The notes beneath the pieces were generated by a model. The model did not search any database and was not told where the DNA came from. It saw nothing but the letters and a program-made list of their open reading frames with translations. Below are positions 8,225 to 18,647 of a stretch of DNA of 43,800 bases, in pieces (within the stretch, counting starts at the first letter, position 1; every line of letters begins with the position of its first letter). This DNA is from Lentisphaerae bacterium GWF2_50_93 (GTDB lineage Bacteria > Verrucomicrobiota > Lentisphaeria > Victivallales > GWF2-50-93), in NCBI GenBank assembly GCA_001804815.1, contig MHBI01000004.1, positions 1 to 43,800 on the forward strand. Direction: 5' to 3'. The position numbers and the translations under genes are program-made.

Positions 8225-11200
8225 CTATATGTTATTTTTCCTGATTTCATTCTTTAGGATCTCGAACTCCATTTCAACGGCATCGATAAGAAGGCCGGTC
8301 TTCTTATAGTCGCCTGCCTTTCCTGCATGTTCAAGCGACAATGCAGTCTTCTGCAGGCTTCCGGCGGCGAAATTGCCGGCTGAACCCTTTACGGTATGCG
8401 CTATGCGCTGGATCTCAAGCATGTCCTTGTCGTTGTAGGCGTTCCTGAGGGCCCTTATGTGGACAGGCGTGTCCTTGAAGAATAACTCGACGAGCTCCCT
8501 CAAAAATTCCTTGTCGTTGAAAACTCTTTCCATAAGCGTGTCAAGATCGAATACAGATGCATTGAGTTTTATATCTTCCTGCGGTATTTCCTTGACAGCA
8601 GCAGGCGCCTCCTTGAATCCCTGTGCATCTGACAGCTGTCTGGAAATAGCGTCCGCCAGATCCTTTGGCTTCACCGGTTTTGAAACATAATCGTCCATGC
8701 CGATCTCCAGGCATTTTTCCCTGTCGCCCTTGAGGGCGTGCGCTGTCATCGCTATGATCGGCACATCGTGGTTCAAAACCCTGGAGTTCCTGTCGCGGAT
8801 CACCCTTGTCGCCTCGAATCCGTCCATGACCGGCATCTGTATGTCCATCAGGACAAGCTCATAGTCGGTCTTCTCGAGTTTCCTGACAGCTTCGAATCCG
8901 TTTGTGGCGATGTCAGGCCTTATGTTCATCTTTGCGAGTATCGCACATGCGACCTTCTGGTTGATCTCATTATCCTCGGCGAGGAGTATCTTCCTGGCCG
9001 GATTTTTTCCAGATGCAGTGCCGGTCGTCTCCGGTTCTGCGGCTTCCTTTATGAATCTGTCTTCACCTGTGAGATTGACGATGCAGTCAAAGAGATGGGA
9101 TTTCCTCACAGGCTTCGGCAATGAGGCGGAGAAGAGTTTCCTGTCCTTCATTAACTTCTCGAGAAGCGGTCCTGCCGAAGACATCATTACCAGGATTGTG
9201 CCGGAAATCTCCGGATCGTTCTTTATTTCGGCTGCAAGTGTCTCTCCGTCTGTGATGGGCATGAGCAAGTCCAGGAATGCCATTTTATAAGGCTTGCCGG
9301 CCTTCCTGGCAGTGCGGAGGGCGGCAAGGGCTGAAGATGCGCTTTCAACTTCATCATGGGAGAACTCCCATGATCCCAGAAGTTTCTCCATCACCAGGCG
9401 GTTGGTGGCATTGTCGTCGACAGTGAGTATCCGGATGTCGTGGAATCGTTCAAGGGGCAGTTTCCGCCTCTGCTGGCTGGACGTCTGCTTGTCAAGAAGC
9501 ACTGTGAACCAGAAAGTGGAACCCCTGCCTTCCTCGCTGAGCACTCCTATCGCCCCTCCCATTTTTTCCACCAGGCGCTTCGAGATGGACAGCCCGAGTC
9601 CTGTTCCTCCGAAATTCCTTGTCGATGAAGTATCTATCTGTGTGAAGGCGCTGAACAGCGAGTCTATCTTCTGCCCCGGTATTCCTATGCCGCTGTCCTG
9701 GACTTCGAAATAGATCAGGGATTTGTTCCATTCATCCTTCTTCATCTCGGCCCTGACAACGATCTCACCCTTCTGCGTGAACTTCACGGCGTTCCCCACG
9801 AGGTTGGTCAGAACCTGCTTGAGCCTTACGGAATCTCCCCTGAACCTGGTCGGCATGTCAGGTGAGACCAGGCAGTTGACCTCGATTCCTTTTTCCTGGG
9901 CCTTGAGGACAAGAATGTCGACGGCCTCCTCTACGACGTCATAGATGTCGAAGTCGCTTTCCTCCAGATCAAGCTTTCCGGCCTCGATCTTGGAGAAGTC
10001 GAGAATGTCGTTTATGATTGTCAGAAGAGAGTCTGCGCTCATCCTTATCGTATCAGCGAATTTCCTCTGTTCCGGAGTCAGCTCGGTTTCCATGAGCAGG
10101 GAGATCATCCCGATGACGCCGTTCATCGGTGTCCTGATCTCATGCGACATGTTTGCCAGGAAGTCGCTCTTTGCGGCATTCGCGGTTTCAGCCTCGACTG
10201 CAAGCATGTTGGCCTGGTGGATGCTGTGTTCGAGCTGCCTGTTGAGCGCCTGCGCCTCATCCTTGGAGTCCTTGAGTGTCTTCTCGAACTGCTCCCTTAT
10301 CATCGCCGAACCGATGAGATCGGCGATGGCGCTCAGAAGTTCCATCTCGGTATTTGTCCATTTCCGCAGGATGGTGAAATCTTCAAATTTTATGAAGCCC
10401 CACCATTTGGTGCCGGCAGACACCGGGACCAGCAGTATCGATTTCACGCCGCCAGCAGCAAGGATTTTTTTCTCGTCGTCGGATAATTCGTCTATTATGC
10501 CGGAGACCGTCATTCCTGATTCGAGGGCTGTTTTCCATCTGGACAGCCCTGTTTCATCGAAACTCATATCCTTGATTATTGGCTTCATAAAGTCTTTGGC
10601 TGTACCGGAAGACGACCACTCAAAGGCCGGCGCGGAAATTATCCTGTCACTGCTTCTTATGCGGTTCTGGAACAGGCATACCCGGTCCGTCTCCACGGCC
10701 ATTCCCAGTTTCTTGATGATTTCCTCGATGCAGTCATTCCAGTGGGGCGTGTTGAGCAGCCTTTCCGCGGAAAAAGCCGTTGCTTCCAAAATATTGTCCT
10801 TCCTGTGGAGGGCCGATTCATTGCTTTTCTTTTCAGTGATGTCGGTGAAAGATTCAATTCCTCCGATTATATTCCCCTTGTCGTCTTTCAGGACATCGAC
10901 ATTCTTGGATATGTTGATAAGTTCGCCGTCCTTCCTTCTGACAATGCATTCCCTGCCGAAAATAGGTTTTGGCACATCTTCGGCATAGAGCCCGCATTTC
11001 TCGCTGCACGGTTCAATTGCGAATAGGAGGCACTCTTTACCTATTGCTTCGGAGGCCTTGTATCCTGTTATTTTTTCTGCGGCATTGTTCCAGCTTCTCA
11101 CGATTCTGTTCCTGTCAACGGTAAAAACGCCGCTGGGGATCATCTTGTTAAGCAGCTCAGCCTGCTCCTTCGAGGCGAGGATGGCCTTCTCTGCATTCTT

Positions 11201-12928
11201 CCGTTCAGTTATGTCCGTGGATATGGCCACGAACCTGCTTATCCGTCTTTCCTCGTCCCATATCGGATTGAGTACCGTCATCCATGTTATCAGGGAGCCG
11301 TCAAGCCTCATGCTTTCCGCTTCAAATGTACATTTTTCACCTTTGAGGACGCGCTTTACGGCCTCGTCGACGATCTCCCGCATGAACCCTTCCGGCCATG
11401 TTTCCCTGTAGTCCTTCCCAATAATATCCTTTTCGGAAAATCCTTTCACCATCAGGCCGGTGTCATTTATGGATATGTATTTTCCATGTTTGTCAAAGAG
11501 CTCGACGCAGTTCGGAGAGCATTCGACAAGGCTGCGGTATCTGTTTTCAGACGATTCCATGGCAATTGAATTTTCAAAGTTCTTCTGCTGGATCACGAAG
11601 AAAATTATCAGGAGAAGGCAGATTATGAGAGTCGTAAGAATCGGAAGCATCCTGTGGTTTGCTATAAGATTGTCCCACTCAGGCGAAGAGATGTCGGTGC
11701 CGAGGACTGCAAGAACCTTTTTGGAGCCAGGTGCAGTTATCGGCACCATTGCCGAGACGAAGATCCCCCATTCGTCCTGGGTCGGTCCTTCGGTGAACTC
11801 GTACCCCTTCCTAAATGATTCCCTGAGCAGGACGCTTGCCTCATCATAGATTTTTCCAGGAGGGGATGGTGGTGTCGGGGAAAAGTCCTTTCCAGAATCA
11901 GGCCGTTCAGGTTCGACATCTACAAAAAAGAAAACATCGTCTTCCCTGCATCCCATGAGATATATGTACTTTATGTTATACTGGCTGTTTGCTATTTCCG
12001 TCAGTTTCCTTTTCAGCTCCTTGTATTCATTGAGATCGATGTCGGCAGCTGCGCCGGCAAGGTTTTGCAGCTTTTTCGGATCAATGGATGCCGCTATTGC
12101 ACGAGTCAGTGAAAGCAAATTGCCCCTCTGCTGCTCCTCCTCCTGGTCTCCGGCCTTTTTTGTCGCTATCCATCCGGCGATTATGAATATTGCGAGGATG
12201 GCGGGAATGTAATGCTTGAAGTGGGATTTATCCCTGATGGAGTACTCGGCGTACGGGATGGTGACGCATTTCCAGTAGAAATAGCTGAAACAGAAACAGA
12301 GGACCACTACGAGCATGCTGTTGAAAACGGCAACCGGGAAATGCACTGCCGTCAGGAAGGTGTCTTCATTGAGCGCATCCGCAGGGAAAAAAGGCGCTGG
12401 TGGAGGGACCGATGTGATCGATACTCCCAGGAGTACCAGGCAGGTTGCCGAGGAGAAGAGGGCCCTGTTCCCCTGGAACCTGGTCAGCCTGGTCATTGAA
12501 AGTATGTAGGCTGCGAACAAGGCTCCAGGCAGTGCCATGAAATAGCGGGATGTCGCCTCGAGGCCTTCAATTCCCCTTGAAGCCCCGGCCGCAACCAGCC
12601 AGAAAAGAATTGCATACACCCATTTGCCTATGTTCTTCTCGCCTTTCTCCATTTCAAGGCCCGAGCGCCCGAACTCAAAAAGGAAGAAATAGGAAAGGAT
12701 TGAGAGTGACAGGTCAATTGTATTGTACGTGTAGCTGGGCATGTATGGCGCGGTTATGATGTCGGCGATATGTATCACCCCCTGCGTGAACGCAAAAAGT
12801 GAGAACCATTTCCACTTGAGCATTGAATTGTTGCTGAGAAGATAGGTTACAGACCCGAGTATGATGAATGAAAGCCCGTACAGGAAGAATATATAATCCA
12901 TATTTGATTTGAAGAAGGCTTCCATCAT
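8225..12928 (-). CDS. Large hybrid histidine kinase (7TM-PAS-PAS-GAF-HisKA-REC-REC-HPt)
   Basis: A 1567-residue membrane kinase. The first 225 residues hold about seven hydrophobic helices, like a MASE-type integral sensor. A further TM (about 238-255), an extracytoplasmic segment to about 420 and another TM (about 428-447) follow. Then come two PAS domains (about 460-575 and 590-700), a GAF-like region (about 720-880) and a coiled coil. HisKA has His929 and the ATPase has DSGIGIP and GGTGLGLS. Receiver 1 has Asp1220, receiver 2 Asp1362 and HPt His1511. Its start overlaps the stop of the REC-HPt gene by four bases (ATGA), implying translational coupling. The sensor half differs wholly from that of its paralogue at 3038-6973. 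Confidence 0.95.
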   Translation of the reverse strand: MMEAFFKSNMDYIFFLYGLSFIILGSVTYLLSNNSMLKWKWFSLFAFTQGVIHIADIITAPYMPSYTYNTIDLSLSILSYFFLFEFGRSGLEMEKGEKNIGKWVYAILFWLVAAGASRGIEGLEATSRYFMALPGALFAAYILSMTRLTRFQGNRALFSSATCLVLLGVSITSVPPPAPFFPADALNEDTFLTAVHFPVAVFNSMLVVVLCFCFSYFYWKCVTIPYAEYSIRDKSHFKHYIPAILAIFIIAGWIATKKAGDQEEEQQRGNLLSLTRAIAASIDPKKLQNLAGAAADIDLNEYKELKRKLTEIANSQYNIKYIYLMGCREDDVFFFVDVEPERPDSGKDFSPTPPSPPGKIYDEASVLLRESFRKGYEFTEGPTQDEWGIFVSAMVPITAPGSKKVLAVLGTDISSPEWDNLIANHRMLPILTTLIICLLLIIFFVIQQKNFENSIAMESSENRYRSLVECSPNCVELFDKHGKYISINDTGLMVKGFSEKDIIGKDYRETWPEGFMREIVDEAVKRVLKGEKCTFEAESMRLDGSLITWMTVLNPIWDEERRISRFVAISTDITERKNAEKAILASKEQAELLNKMIPSGVFTVDRNRIVRSWNNAAEKITGYKASEAIGKECLLFAIEPCSEKCGLYAEDVPKPIFGRECIVRRKDGELINISKNVDVLKDDKGNIIGGIESFTDITEKKSNESALHRKDNILEATAFSAERLLNTPHWNDCIEEIIKKLGMAVETDRVCLFQNRIRSSDRIISAPAFEWSSSGTAKDFMKPIIKDMSFDETGLSRWKTALESGMTVSGIIDELSDDEKKILAAGGVKSILLVPVSAGTKWWGFIKFEDFTILRKWTNTEMELLSAIADLIGSAMIREQFEKTLKDSKDEAQALNRQLEHSIHQANMLAVEAETANAAKSDFLANMSHEIRTPMNGVIGMISLLMETELTPEQRKFADTIRMSADSLLTIINDILDFSKIEAGKLDLEESDFDIYDVVEEAVDILVLKAQEKGIEVNCLVSPDMPTRFRGDSVRLKQVLTNLVGNAVKFTQKGEIVVRAEMKKDEWNKSLIYFEVQDSGIGIPGQKIDSLFSAFTQIDTSSTRNFGGTGLGLSISKRLVEKMGGAIGVLSEEGRGSTFWFTVLLDKQTSSQQRRKLPLERFHDIRILTVDDNATNRLVMEKLLGSWEFSHDEVESASSALAALRTARKAGKPYKMAFLDLLMPITDGETLAAEIKNDPEISGTILVMMSSAGPLLEKLMKDRKLFSASLPKPVRKSHLFDCIVNLTGEDRFIKEAAEPETTGTASGKNPARKILLAEDNEINQKVACAILAKMNIRPDIATNGFEAVRKLEKTDYELVLMDIQMPVMDGFEATRVIRDRNSRVLNHDVPIIAMTAHALKGDREKCLEIGMDDYVSKPVKPKDLADAISRQLSDAQGFKEAPAAVKEIPQEDIKLNASVFDLDTLMERVFNDKEFLRELVELFFKDTPVHIRALRNAYNDKDMLEIQRIAHTVKGSAGNFAAGSLQKTALSLEHAGKAGDYKKTGLLIDAVEMEFEILKNEIRKNNI

Positions 12929-13686
12929 GTCTTTCCTGTTCTCCCAATGTGAGTGATGAACTCTTTAAAATCGTTCCTCAATGAATGCATCATTGAAGCA
13001 CACCTCTCCCTGTCGCCCGCCTTGGCGGCATCATTGATCTCCGATGCCCCAGTGAATATTTTCATGGCGCCAAGTGATTTGGATTCACCCTTTATAAGAT
13101 GCGATGCGGATTTCGCCTTTTGCATGTCGCCTGTATCGATGCTCGCGGAGAGAATTTCGATGTTCCTTCCGGTGCCTTCAAGATATATGGAGATCATTTC
13201 CGCGAGCGTGTCCTCGCTCCCGCAGGCAAATTCGAGCGCGGCCTTTTCATCAAAGATAATCCCGGAAGAGGATGAAGAAGAAGACTCGACGCATTTTGCC
13301 GGAGCCGATTCATCCTTCACGCTGCAGTGTGCGGCTATGACTCTTTTAAGCTCGTTTTCTGACAACGGTTTCACTATCGAATCCCTCATGCTGTATCTGG
13401 CAAGCTCCTCAGCCCCTATCACATCACCGCTCAGGGCGATTATCGGAGCAAGAACACCCTTCCTTGAAATCTCCAGCGCCGCATCCCCGCCGTTCAACTC
13501 GGGCATGTACATGTCCATGAGAATGAGATCATATGCGTTCGCGCAGGACTTGTCTACCGCCTCTTTCCCGTTTTCAGCATAATCGGCCTCGTGTCCGCAA
13601 TGTTCAATCATCTTTAATGCAAGTTTCCTGCCGAGAAGGCTGTCTTCAGCAAGAAGTATCCTGATTTTACCGGATGCTCCACCCAT
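12925..13686 (-). CDS. Receiver-HPt phosphotransfer protein
   Basis: 253 residues. A receiver (about 7-122) has phosphoacceptor Asp58 in [11 protein letters not shown] and Lys107 in VKPLS. A serine-rich linker with seven consecutive serines (135-141) joins it to an HPt domain (about 145-245) with His196 in ASHLIKG. It has no kinase or output domain, so it should shuttle phosphoryl groups between histidine kinases and other receivers. It lies between the REC-Ser/Thr kinase gene, 29 bases upstream, and the hybrid kinase, which it overlaps by four bases. All three are probably made from one transcript. Confidence 0.92.
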   Translation of the reverse strand: MGGASGKIRILLAEDSLLGRKLALKMIEHCGHEADYAENGKEAVDKSCANAYDLILMDMYMPELNGGDAALEISRKGVLAPIIALSGDVIGAEELARYSMRDSIVKPLSENELKRVIAAHCSVKDESAPAKCVESSSSSSSGIIFDEKAALEFACGSEDTLAEMISIYLEGTGRNIEILSASIDTGDMQKAKSASHLIKGESKSLGAMKIFTGASEINDAAKAGDRERCASMMHSLRNDFKEFITHIGRTGKT

Positions 13687-13715
13687 TTGGTCTCTCCTGA
13701 TAAGCGGGAATAAGT

Positions 13716-15482
13716 TTAATTTTCAGGTTTTGTCTGCTTCAATTCAAGACTTGTCGGGACCGCGGAAGTATTCAAAGAACTGCATTTCGGACATTTATTG
13801 AGATCGATATCATCCTGTATTGAATCCTTGACGCCCTCCTCTCCAGTGAGAACCGGCTGTTTGAATGCGAATTCATATCCGCAGTCATCGCACTTCTGCC
13901 GGTAGGACAGCACCCCTCCGCAGTTGATGCATTTATCCTTGCTTATGTCAACTATTATTGCCTCATAGGACATGGTGCATCTGTCGCACAGTACTGCTGA
14001 CAGCGCGCCTGGTGGACTCATTTCAGGTCTATCCAGGAAATCGGAATAGAAAAGGTAGCCTGCAAGTGAAGAAAACATGAGTATCAGGAATAAAGATATG
14101 GCTGACCTGGCAATTCCGAATTTCAGCAGCGACAGGTAGAAAGGATTCCTCCTCCTCTTGCATTTTGATGCAACTGTCCATGTGGTTTCAGCAAGCTTGT
14201 CCAGATCCTCCCTTAGCTTCACCGATGTCTTTACGAGCTTTTCCTCATGCGGCTTGTCCTCTGCAACAGTCCTGGCGGCAAGATAGTCGAGGATGTTCGA
14301 GAAGAATTCCATGATTTCATCAAGGGAAGGCCGGTTCCCCGGATTCTTGTCGAGCATGGCATCCAGCGTGTCGGAGAAATATTCAGTTATCCTCGGATCG
14401 AAGCTTTTCAGCGAAGGAGGAATTAGGTTCATCTGCTTGAACATTGAAACAGCGGATTTTTCCGCCTGGAACGGGTTGTCTCCAGTGACCGCCTGATACA
14501 GGGTGACACCAAGCGCATAGATGTCGCTCTTGATCGAGACCGCAGTGGAATCATTCAGATATTCCGGAGGCAGATATGCCGCTGTTGTCCACATTTCCGA
14601 TTTTATTGGAACTGTGCCGGACTCCCTCTGCTGGATGATTCCGAAGTCTCCAAGCTTGTAGTCGCTTCCGGAGAACATTATGTTCTCCGGCTTGATGTCG
14701 AAATGGACGATGCCGTGCCTGTCAAGATCCTTCAGCCCCTTTACTACGTCCAGTCCCAGCTTGAGGGCTTCCTCCTCCGAGAGCTTGTGGTGCTTGAGTT
14801 CAGCTGCAAGATCCCCCTTGTCGGCATACTCCAGGATTATGTAGAACTTCCCGGCATATTGTCCATAATCAAAAATCTTCAGCACGTAATTGGATTCAAT
14901 CTTTTTGATCTTCTCGGCAGTCTCGATGAAGGATTTTGCGAAAGCCGCAAGATCCGGTGTGGATACAATCTTGACGGCCACCTCCTTGCCGGTCTCCTTG
15001 TCATTGCCCAGGAAGACAACGGAATGGGCTCCGTGGCCGAGGAGTTTCTCTATCTTGTACCTGCCGGCGAATTCAACATGGTTCCTGACAAGATCAAGAT
15101 CCTCCTTGTGTACGAAGGAGAACTTGAGGAAGGTCTTCAGCTTGGCGATGAGATGGGGTTCCTTGACGGGCTTGACCAGATAATCATTGGCTCCGGCGTT
15201 CAATCCGTTCATTATGTCTTCTTCGGAATCCTCCACGGACACCATGATGATCGGTATTGCCAGGCCCTCTGGAGTCTTCCTCATTTCACGGCATGCCTCA
15301 AAGCCGTTCATCTCCGGCATGTCGACATCCAGGATCACCAGGTCGGGTTTTTGATCCCTGAATGCGTTTACAGCCTCAATCCCATTTGCACAGACAATTG
15401 CTTCATGCCCGAGGAATTCAAGCATCTGCGTGTATGATTTCTGTGCAAGGATGCTGTCATCTGCCACTAATATTTTAGACAT
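13716..15482 (-). CDS. Receiver-Ser/Thr protein kinase with TM and zinc-ribbon tail
   Basis: 588 residues. An N-terminal receiver (1-120) has Asp52 (LDVDMPEMNG) and Lys104. A Hanks-type kinase domain follows (about 141-400): glycine loop LGHGAHSVVFLG, catalytic Lys171 (VAVK), HFDIKPEN at 260-267 with Asp262, and DFG at 279-281. The residue before the catalytic Asp is Phe, so this is a non-RD kinase. A TM helix (about 455-480) precedes a tail with CxxC pairs at about 499/502, 518/521, 531/534 and 564/567, like zinc ribbons. The start at 15482 is chosen because GGAGAAAACAAC precedes it; an upstream ATG at 15506 overlaps the previous stop. It looks like a two-component input controlling a Ser/Thr kinase. 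Confidence 0.93.
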   Translation of the reverse strand: MSKILVADDSILAQKSYTQMLEFLGHEAIVCANGIEAVNAFRDQKPDLVILDVDMPEMNGFEACREMRKTPEGLAIPIIMVSVEDSEEDIMNGLNAGANDYLVKPVKEPHLIAKLKTFLKFSFVHKEDLDLVRNHVEFAGRYKIEKLLGHGAHSVVFLGNDKETGKEVAVKIVSTPDLAAFAKSFIETAEKIKKIESNYVLKIFDYGQYAGKFYIILEYADKGDLAAELKHHKLSEEEALKLGLDVVKGLKDLDRHGIVHFDIKPENIMFSGSDYKLGDFGIIQQRESGTVPIKSEMWTTAAYLPPEYLNDSTAVSIKSDIYALGVTLYQAVTGDNPFQAEKSAVSMFKQMNLIPPSLKSFDPRITEYFSDTLDAMLDKNPGNRPSLDEIMEFFSNILDYLAARTVAEDKPHEEKLVKTSVKLREDLDKLAETTWTVASKCKRRRNPFYLSLLKFGIARSAISLFLILMFSSLAGYLFYSDFLDRPEMSPPGALSAVLCDRCTMSYEAIIVDISKDKCINCGGVLSYRQKCDDCGYEFAFKQPVLTGEEGVKDSIQDDIDLNKCPKCSSLNTSAVPTSLELKQTKPEN

Positions 15483-15502
15483 GTTGTTTTCTCCGTACCA
15501 TA

Positions 15503-16381
15503 TCAAGGAACTCCCATTTCATATACTGCCTTTATTTCCGACGGCGTCCAAAGCCTCTTGGAAACTATGAATTCATCCATGCGTCCCATGAAATAATAAT
15601 TCCGTCTATTGCCAGTGATATTTGCCGCGCCGAGAAGCAGTTTCTTTGCCGGTGACTGGGCGTTTTTCGATATCGATGTGCCTGAAGTTGTCCTGTTTGC
15701 CATAGCCTTTCCGTTCACATAGAGCTGATACTTGCCCGATTCGCTGGTGAGCGCGATGTTGAACCATTGGTTGGCTGCAGGGGCGGGGGATGTCCATGCG
15801 GCCGTTCCACGCCCTACGTCAGTCTCGAACCTTTTCCTGGCGCCGTTGAGGAAGACATCATACTGGGAAGATAGGTTCCATTCGCATTTTCCGAAAAATG
15901 TCTGGGTGCCGGTAAGATTATCCAGTTTTACCCACGTGGATATGGTGAAGTCGTCCTTGGCAATATTGAAGTCGATGGAGGATGTCCCCGGTATTTCAAC
16001 GTAGGTAGTCCTGCCGTCGAACTGCAGGCTCCTCTTCGAGACCCATCGTCCGCCTCTCCTCCACTGTGGTGCATTTCTCAATATGCCGTGGTAGTCCGAC
16101 TGCACGAATCCGGTGGCTTCGCATCCGGTTGCGGAATTGTATACTGCCGGAAAGTATGCCCCCTGATAGTTCATCTTGAAATCGGGAATCTCGAAATTAT
16201 AGTTGACGACGGTTGAAGGATCGGAGTTAAAGTGGTTGTTTGTGCTCAGCCATCTTGTGTACCTAGCCCTTTCCTTCGCCTTCGCGAGTGCGGGCAGCAG
16301 CAGTCCGGCCAGAAGACTGATGACGGAGACTACGACAAGCAGTTCGATAATGGTGAACGGTCTTTTGCAGCAACGGCGCAT
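15503..16381 (-). CDS. Prepilin-leader protein with LamG-like domain
   Basis: 292 residues. The N-terminus is a class III/type IV prepilin leader: basic MRRCCKRP, then FTIIELLVVVSVISLLAG with Glu13 at position +5. The residue before the cleavage point is Pro8, not the usual Gly. Residues about 105-285 resemble a LamG/concanavalin-like jelly roll (LQFDGRTTYVEIPG, FTISTWVKLD, FNIALTSESGKYQLYVNG, YYFMGRMDEFIVSKR). Such pseudopilin-LamG fusions are common in Lentisphaerota-type genomes; the domain may bind carbohydrate or protein at the cell surface. It is the first gene of the signalling block, and its stop overlaps the weaker alternative ATG of the REC-Ser/Thr kinase gene. Substrate unknown. 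Confidence 0.85.
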   Translation of the reverse strand: MRRCCKRPFTIIELLVVVSVISLLAGLLLPALAKAKERARYTRWLSTNNHFNSDPSTVVNYNFEIPDFKMNYQGAYFPAVYNSATGCEATGFVQSDYHGILRNAPQWRRGGRWVSKRSLQFDGRTTYVEIPGTSSIDFNIAKDDFTISTWVKLDNLTGTQTFFGKCEWNLSSQYDVFLNGARKRFETDVGRGTAAWTSPAPAANQWFNIALTSESGKYQLYVNGKAMANRTTSGTSISKNAQSPAKKLLLGAANITGNRRNYYFMGRMDEFIVSKRLWTPSEIKAVYEMGVP

Positions 16382-16452
16382 CGCCTACCCCTTGTTTAGC
16401 CAAATATCAAAGGACTAACATATAATATTATACAACAGGCAGGTATGGTTTG

Positions 16453-17841
16453 CTATGCTCTTTGAAGCTTATCTTGAAGTTTTCTTTTCCAGGAGTTTGT
16501 CTGGCTGCGGACCTGGCGCGGACCTGTCCCTCCAGCAATTTCCCTTTTAGAAATACTTTTGGCAGGATCGAAGATATTCAGCAGGCTTTTATCGGCTTCA
16601 GGAATGATCCTCTTCATGTCTTCGAATGATATCTTGTCAAGGGGGGTGCGGTTGGCGTTGCACCACTTTACGAGCGAACCAGTCCTCTCGTGCGCCTTCC
16701 GGAAAGGCATGCCGTTCCTCACAAGTTCCTCCGCAAGATCAGTTGCCATGAGCTCTGGATTGTTTGCGGCGGCAAGCATCCTGTCCTTCCGCGCCTCCAT
16801 AGTCGCAATCATCGGCGGGAAGACGGATAAAATCTTGAGCACGGTGTCAATCGAGTCGAACAGCGGCTCCTTGTCTTCCTGGAGATCTCGGTTGTACGAC
16901 ATGGGAAGCCCCTTGCAGATCGTCAGGATCGCCATCAGGTTGCCGTACATCCTTCCTGTCTTCCCGCGTGCGAGTTCCGCAACATCGGGATTCTTCTTCT
17001 GGGGCATCAGGCTTGATCCGGTGCAGAATGCATCGGCAAGTTCGACAAATGAAAACTCCTTGGACATCCACAAGACGATGTCCTCGCTGAGCCGTGACAC
17101 GTGCATTGCGAATATCGCAAGGCAGGCGAGGAATTCACATTCGAAGTCGCGGTCGGCGACCGCATCCATGCTGTTCGCGGATATCGCGGGGAAAGACAGG
17201 GCGGCCGCGGTCTTTTTCCTGTCGATCGGCAGCGTCGTCCCGGCGATGGCGCCCGAACCGAGCGTCATTACGTTTATTCTTTTCAGGCAGTCCTGGAGCC
17301 TTGTGGTATCACGGTTGAACATTTCAACATAGGCAAGCAGATGATGTGCGAACAGGATCGGCTGTGCATGCTGGAGATGCGTATAGCCCGGCATTATGGC
17401 GCCGGAATTCTTCTCGGCCTGGAACACGAGCGCCTTCTGGAGGTTCGCAATTCCTGCCAGTATTTTTGCTGTCTCATCCCGCAGGTAGAGCCTGGTGTCG
17501 AGATTGACCTGGTCGTTGCGGCTCCTGGCGGTATGGAGCCTCGCGCCCTCGTCGCCAAGCGCCCTGATGATCTCGCTCTCAATGTGCATGTGGATGTCCT
17601 CGAGTTCGCTCTTGAATTCGAACTTGCCGCCTTCGATGCGCTTCTGGATCCTGTCGAGCTCCGCTTTGATGGCAGACGCGGTCTTCGGAGGAATTATCCT
17701 GCATGAGGCCAGCATTTCAACATGGGCCTTGCTGCCGGCGATGTCATGCCTGTAAAACCTTTTGTCAAAGGATACCGACTCGGTGAACTCTATCAGTTCC
17801 TTTTTCTGAACGCCGCTGAATCTTCCGCCCCATAAAGCCAT
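16453..17841 (-). CDS. argH: Argininosuccinate lyase
   Basis: 462 residues, the normal length for ArgH, which splits argininosuccinate to arginine and fumarate in the last step of arginine synthesis. The N-terminus WGGRFSG is typical. Active-site elements are present: HTARSRNDQV at about 103-112, the histidine region GYTHLQHAQP (152-161), and the fumarase/lyase signature GSSLMPQKKNPD at 275-286. It follows pgsA on the same strand after 62 bases that contain a small palindromic repeat, so the two may or may not share a transcript. No other arginine gene is in the window. Confidence 0.97.
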   Translation of the reverse strand: MALWGGRFSGVQKKELIEFTESVSFDKRFYRHDIAGSKAHVEMLASCRIIPPKTASAIKAELDRIQKRIEGGKFEFKSELEDIHMHIESEIIRALGDEGARLHTARSRNDQVNLDTRLYLRDETAKILAGIANLQKALVFQAEKNSGAIMPGYTHLQHAQPILFAHHLLAYVEMFNRDTTRLQDCLKRINVMTLGSGAIAGTTLPIDRKKTAAALSFPAISANSMDAVADRDFECEFLACLAIFAMHVSRLSEDIVLWMSKEFSFVELADAFCTGSSLMPQKKNPDVAELARGKTGRMYGNLMAILTICKGLPMSYNRDLQEDKEPLFDSIDTVLKILSVFPPMIATMEARKDRMLAAANNPELMATDLAEELVRNGMPFRKAHERTGSLVKWCNANRTPLDKISFEDMKRIIPEADKSLLNIFDPAKSISKREIAGGTGPRQVRSQTNSWKRKLQDKLQRA

Positions 17842-17884
17842 GATAACCTCAGAGTATTTTCGATTTATGATTTATGATATGATG

Positions 17885-17898
17885 CAGGCGTCTGCCTG
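17885..17898. repeat. Small palindrome CAGGC-GTCT-GCCTG
   Basis: A five-base-pair hairpin lies between argH and pgsA, in the context gatgcaggcgtctgcctgta. It matches the style of the other hairpins at 18605, 19881, 38092, 43288 and 43584 (CAGGC or CAGAC with its complement across a short loop). It is therefore more likely a member of that dispersed family than a terminator; no T-run follows on either strand. Confidence 0.5.
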
Positions 17899-17903
17899 TA
17901 TAA

Positions 17904-18494
17904 TTACATTTTCTTATCCATATACAGATGCCTCAGCCTGTAGAAGTAATTCGCACCGGAATAGACGGTTACGACGATGATGACCCATTTGGCAATCTCC
18001 CAGCACCACCAGACCCATAGCACATTCTTGATCTCCGGGCCTTTCCAGCCGAGAATCCAGAAGTAACCTCCAATTACCACGAATGCCATCTGGAGCGAGG
18101 TCTTCAGCTTGCCGGTGACATCCGAAGGAATTACGACTCCTTTGCTCGCCCCGACCAGCCTGAGCCCGGTAACAAGGAATTCCCTGGAGAGAACAATGAC
18201 CGCCACCCATCCTTCGAGGATTCCCTTGTCGACAAGCATGATGAAGGTCGTCGCCATGAATATCTTGTCGGCCAGCGGATCCATCAGCTGCCCGAAATCC
18301 GTTATCAGATTGTATTTCCGCGCAATATATCCGTCAAGGATGTCGGTAAGCCCTGCGAGGAAGGCCAGGAAGACTGCAACCGCCTTCCATGGCATCTGCC
18401 AGTCCGGCGGCAGCTTCTCATCGACATTGCAGATGACGAGAAAGATGAAGATCATCACAATTCTCGCCATCGTTAATTTATTCGGAAGATTCAT
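17904..18494 (-). CDS. pgsA: CDP-diacylglycerol-glycerol-3-phosphate 3-phosphatidyltransferase
   Basis: 196 residues, an integral membrane enzyme of phosphatidylglycerol synthesis. The CDP-alcohol phosphotransferase motif is complete and correctly spaced: Asp51, Asp54-Gly55, Ala58-Arg59, Gly68, Asp72 and Asp76 (DILDGYIARK ... GQLMDPLADK). Several hydrophobic helices cover the rest. The N-terminus MNLPNKLTMARI is typical of PgsA. It lies 62 bases upstream of argH on the same strand. A phosphatidylserine synthase or other CDP-alcohol transferase is less likely given the length and N-terminus. Confidence 0.93.
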   Translation of the reverse strand: MNLPNKLTMARIVMIFIFLVICNVDEKLPPDWQMPWKAVAVFLAFLAGLTDILDGYIARKYNLITDFGQLMDPLADKIFMATTFIMLVDKGILEGWVAVIVLSREFLVTGLRLVGASKGVVIPSDVTGKLKTSLQMAFVVIGGYFWILGWKGPEIKNVLWVWWCWEIAKWVIIVVTVYSGANYFYRLRHLYMDKKM

Positions 18495-18604
18495 TTGTCC
18501 TGGAAACCCCCAGTTTTAACCCATAAAATATTAATTTAACACAGCTTTCCCAAGACACAACGCTTTTTTGGGTTTCAATTGGCGAATTCTGATTTATTAG
18601 TAAG

Positions 18605-18621
18605 ACAGGCTTTTAGCCTGT
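18605..18621. repeat. Small palindrome ACAGGC-TTTTA-GCCTGT
   Basis: A six-base-pair hairpin in the 153-base divergent region between pgsA and the RlmM-like gene. The sequence around it is AT-rich (ttattagtaagacaggct...ttattaattg), which could suggest a bidirectional terminator, but it lies upstream of both genes. It is better read as one of the dispersed CAGGC-type palindromes. Confidence 0.5.
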
Positions 18622-18647
18622 TATTAATTGAATAATGGAACCTTCTT

